Below are positions 6,146-6,798 of a DNA stretch of 6,798 nucleotides, one piece after another. The stretch lies in assembly GCA_025455535.1 (NCBI GenBank), contig JALOMM010000117.1, forward strand, positions 1 through 6,798. Reading direction: 5' to 3'. Under the pieces are notes generated by a model. That model searched no databases. It was not told the origin of the DNA and was given only the letters and a program-made list of their open reading frames with translations. Each line of letters begins with the position of its first letter. Position 1 is the first letter of the stretch. The translations under genes were made by a program, and so were the position numbers. The stretch comes from Bacteroidales bacterium. GTDB lineage: Bacteria; Bacteroidota; Bacteroidia; Bacteroidales; VadinHA17.

Positions 6146-6798
6146 ATGAGATATATATTCAAATTCCCTGATATAGGTGAGGGCCTCACAGAGGGCATCG
6201 TGATTGAATGGTACGTTGACAAGGGCACCGCAGTGAAGGTCGGACAACCGCTTGTCAAGATGGAAACCGACAAGGTTGTGACTGACATTCCATCGCCACG
6301 TGAGGGCGTCATAGCCGCACGGTACGGTAAGGTTGGTGAGACGGTTCACGTTGGCGAGACCCTTGTTGAGATAGAGATAGCTGGCGAAGCCGGGGCAGAG
6401 GCCAGGGCGCCTGAGACGGAGATGGTGGAGGAGACCGGCGCCGGAGTGGTAGGGACCATAGAGGTAGCATCAAACAACGCCTATCTGCCCGCCAGCGACG
6501 AGGGGAGGGAAGTGAAGCCGGCAGCGGAACAAGGCGCTGCACGAAAGGTGCTGGCGACACCTGTGGCAAGGGCTTTGGCACGCGATATGAATATCGATAT
6601 CAACCTGGTAAAAGGAACAGGTCCTGCCGGCAGGGTGATGAAGAGCGATATACAGAGCTTCCATGCCACAGCAGCATCGGCAAAAGCTACCCCTGCCCTG
6701 AGTGTGACGGCACAGGCCGCCGGCGAACTGGTTGAGATTAAACCTATGAGCCAGATACGCAAGTCGATTGCGAAGAACATGCTCCGCTCAAAACAGAG
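6146..6798 (+). CDS. pdhC: 2-oxoacid dehydrogenase E2 (dihydrolipoamide acyltransferase), N-terminal 217 residues (cut by right edge)
   Basis: The frame opens 4 bp after the E1-beta stop and runs off the right edge after 217 codons plus 2 bases. A single N-terminal lipoyl domain (about 2-78) begins FKFPDIGEGLTEG and carries the lipoylated Lys43 in METDKVV. An Ala/Glu-rich linker of about 55 residues (79-133) follows and includes the hydrophobic stretch GVVGTIEVA (100-108). The peripheral subunit-binding domain (about 134-171) has KVLATPVARALARD and the GTGPAGRVMKSDI end, and docks E1 and/or E3. The catalytic acyltransferase domain starts near 195 with EIKPMSQIRKSIAKNM; its DHxxxDG active site would lie outside the window. 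E2 forms the core of the complex and moves the acyl group from E1 to CoA. A full protein of roughly 430-460 residues is expected. Specificity (acetyl, pdhC, versus branched acyl, bkdB) is not decidable from this part. No alternative start upstream is plausible. Confidence 0.94.
   Translation, partial: MRYIFKFPDIGEGLTEGIVIEWYVDKGTAVKVGQPLVKMETDKVVTDIPSPREGVIAARYGKVGETVHVGETLVEIEIAGEAGAEARAPETEMVEETGAGVVGTIEVASNNAYLPASDEGREVKPAAEQGAARKVLATPVARALARDMNIDINLVKGTGPAGRVMKSDIQSFHATAASAKATPALSVTAQAAGELVEIKPMSQIRKSIAKNMLRSKQ

Noticed and set aside
6309..6780. Overlapping minus-strand ORFs opposite the E2 gene
   Set aside because: They are low-complexity Pro/Leu/Ser/Arg products of reading a GC-rich lipoyl-linker region on the other strand, while the plus-strand frame has clear lipoyl and subunit-binding motifs.
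1..6798. CRISPR array, tRNA/rRNA, insertion sequence or new defence-like system
   Set aside because: Apart from the 203-bp divergent spacer, almost all of the window is explained by five recognisable coding regions. No regularly spaced repeats, transposase motifs, tRNA-like cloverleaf or unexplained gene cluster was seen.

Overview
The window looks like chromosomal DNA from a member of the Bacteroidota (Bacteroidales or a close relative). This is an inference from three things: tandem two-domain M16 metallopeptidase lipoproteins, A/T-rich leaders with no clear Shine-Dalgarno sequence before the starts that can be seen, and 2-oxoacid dehydrogenase proteins of the split E1-alpha/E1-beta type. 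No rRNA or other phylogenetic marker is present, so the assignment is only moderately secure.

Left part (1-3875, minus strand): two adjacent, same-direction genes for paralogous M16 zinc peptidases, each starting with a lipoprotein signal peptide. The upstream gene (1176-3875) is complete at 899 residues and contains two M16 halves. The downstream gene (1-1167) follows after 8 bp and runs off the left edge after 389 residues. Over those 389 residues the two proteins align without a gap at about 65% identity (hand count), and both keep the HxxEH...E zinc site. The complete copy appears to lack about 30-35 residues near its C-terminus.

Middle (3876-4078): a 203-bp divergent intergenic region that must hold the promoters for both directions. 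It contains one perfect C/G-rich hairpin (3978-3997).

Right part (4079-6798, plus strand): a tightly packed operon for a pyruvate or branched-chain 2-oxoacid dehydrogenase complex, in the order E1-alpha (4079-5167), E1-beta (start overlapping the alpha stop) and E2 lipoyl acyltransferase (6146 onward, cut by the right edge in the early catalytic domain). E1-alpha/beta form the thiamine-diphosphate enzyme that decarboxylates the 2-oxoacid and loads the acyl group onto the E2 lipoyl arm. E2 then passes it to CoA. An E3 gene could lie beyond the window.

I found no mobile element, CRISPR array, RNA gene or clearly new system. The points most worth a second look are the apparent internal deletion in the complete M16 protein, the recent tandem duplication, and the intergenic hairpin.
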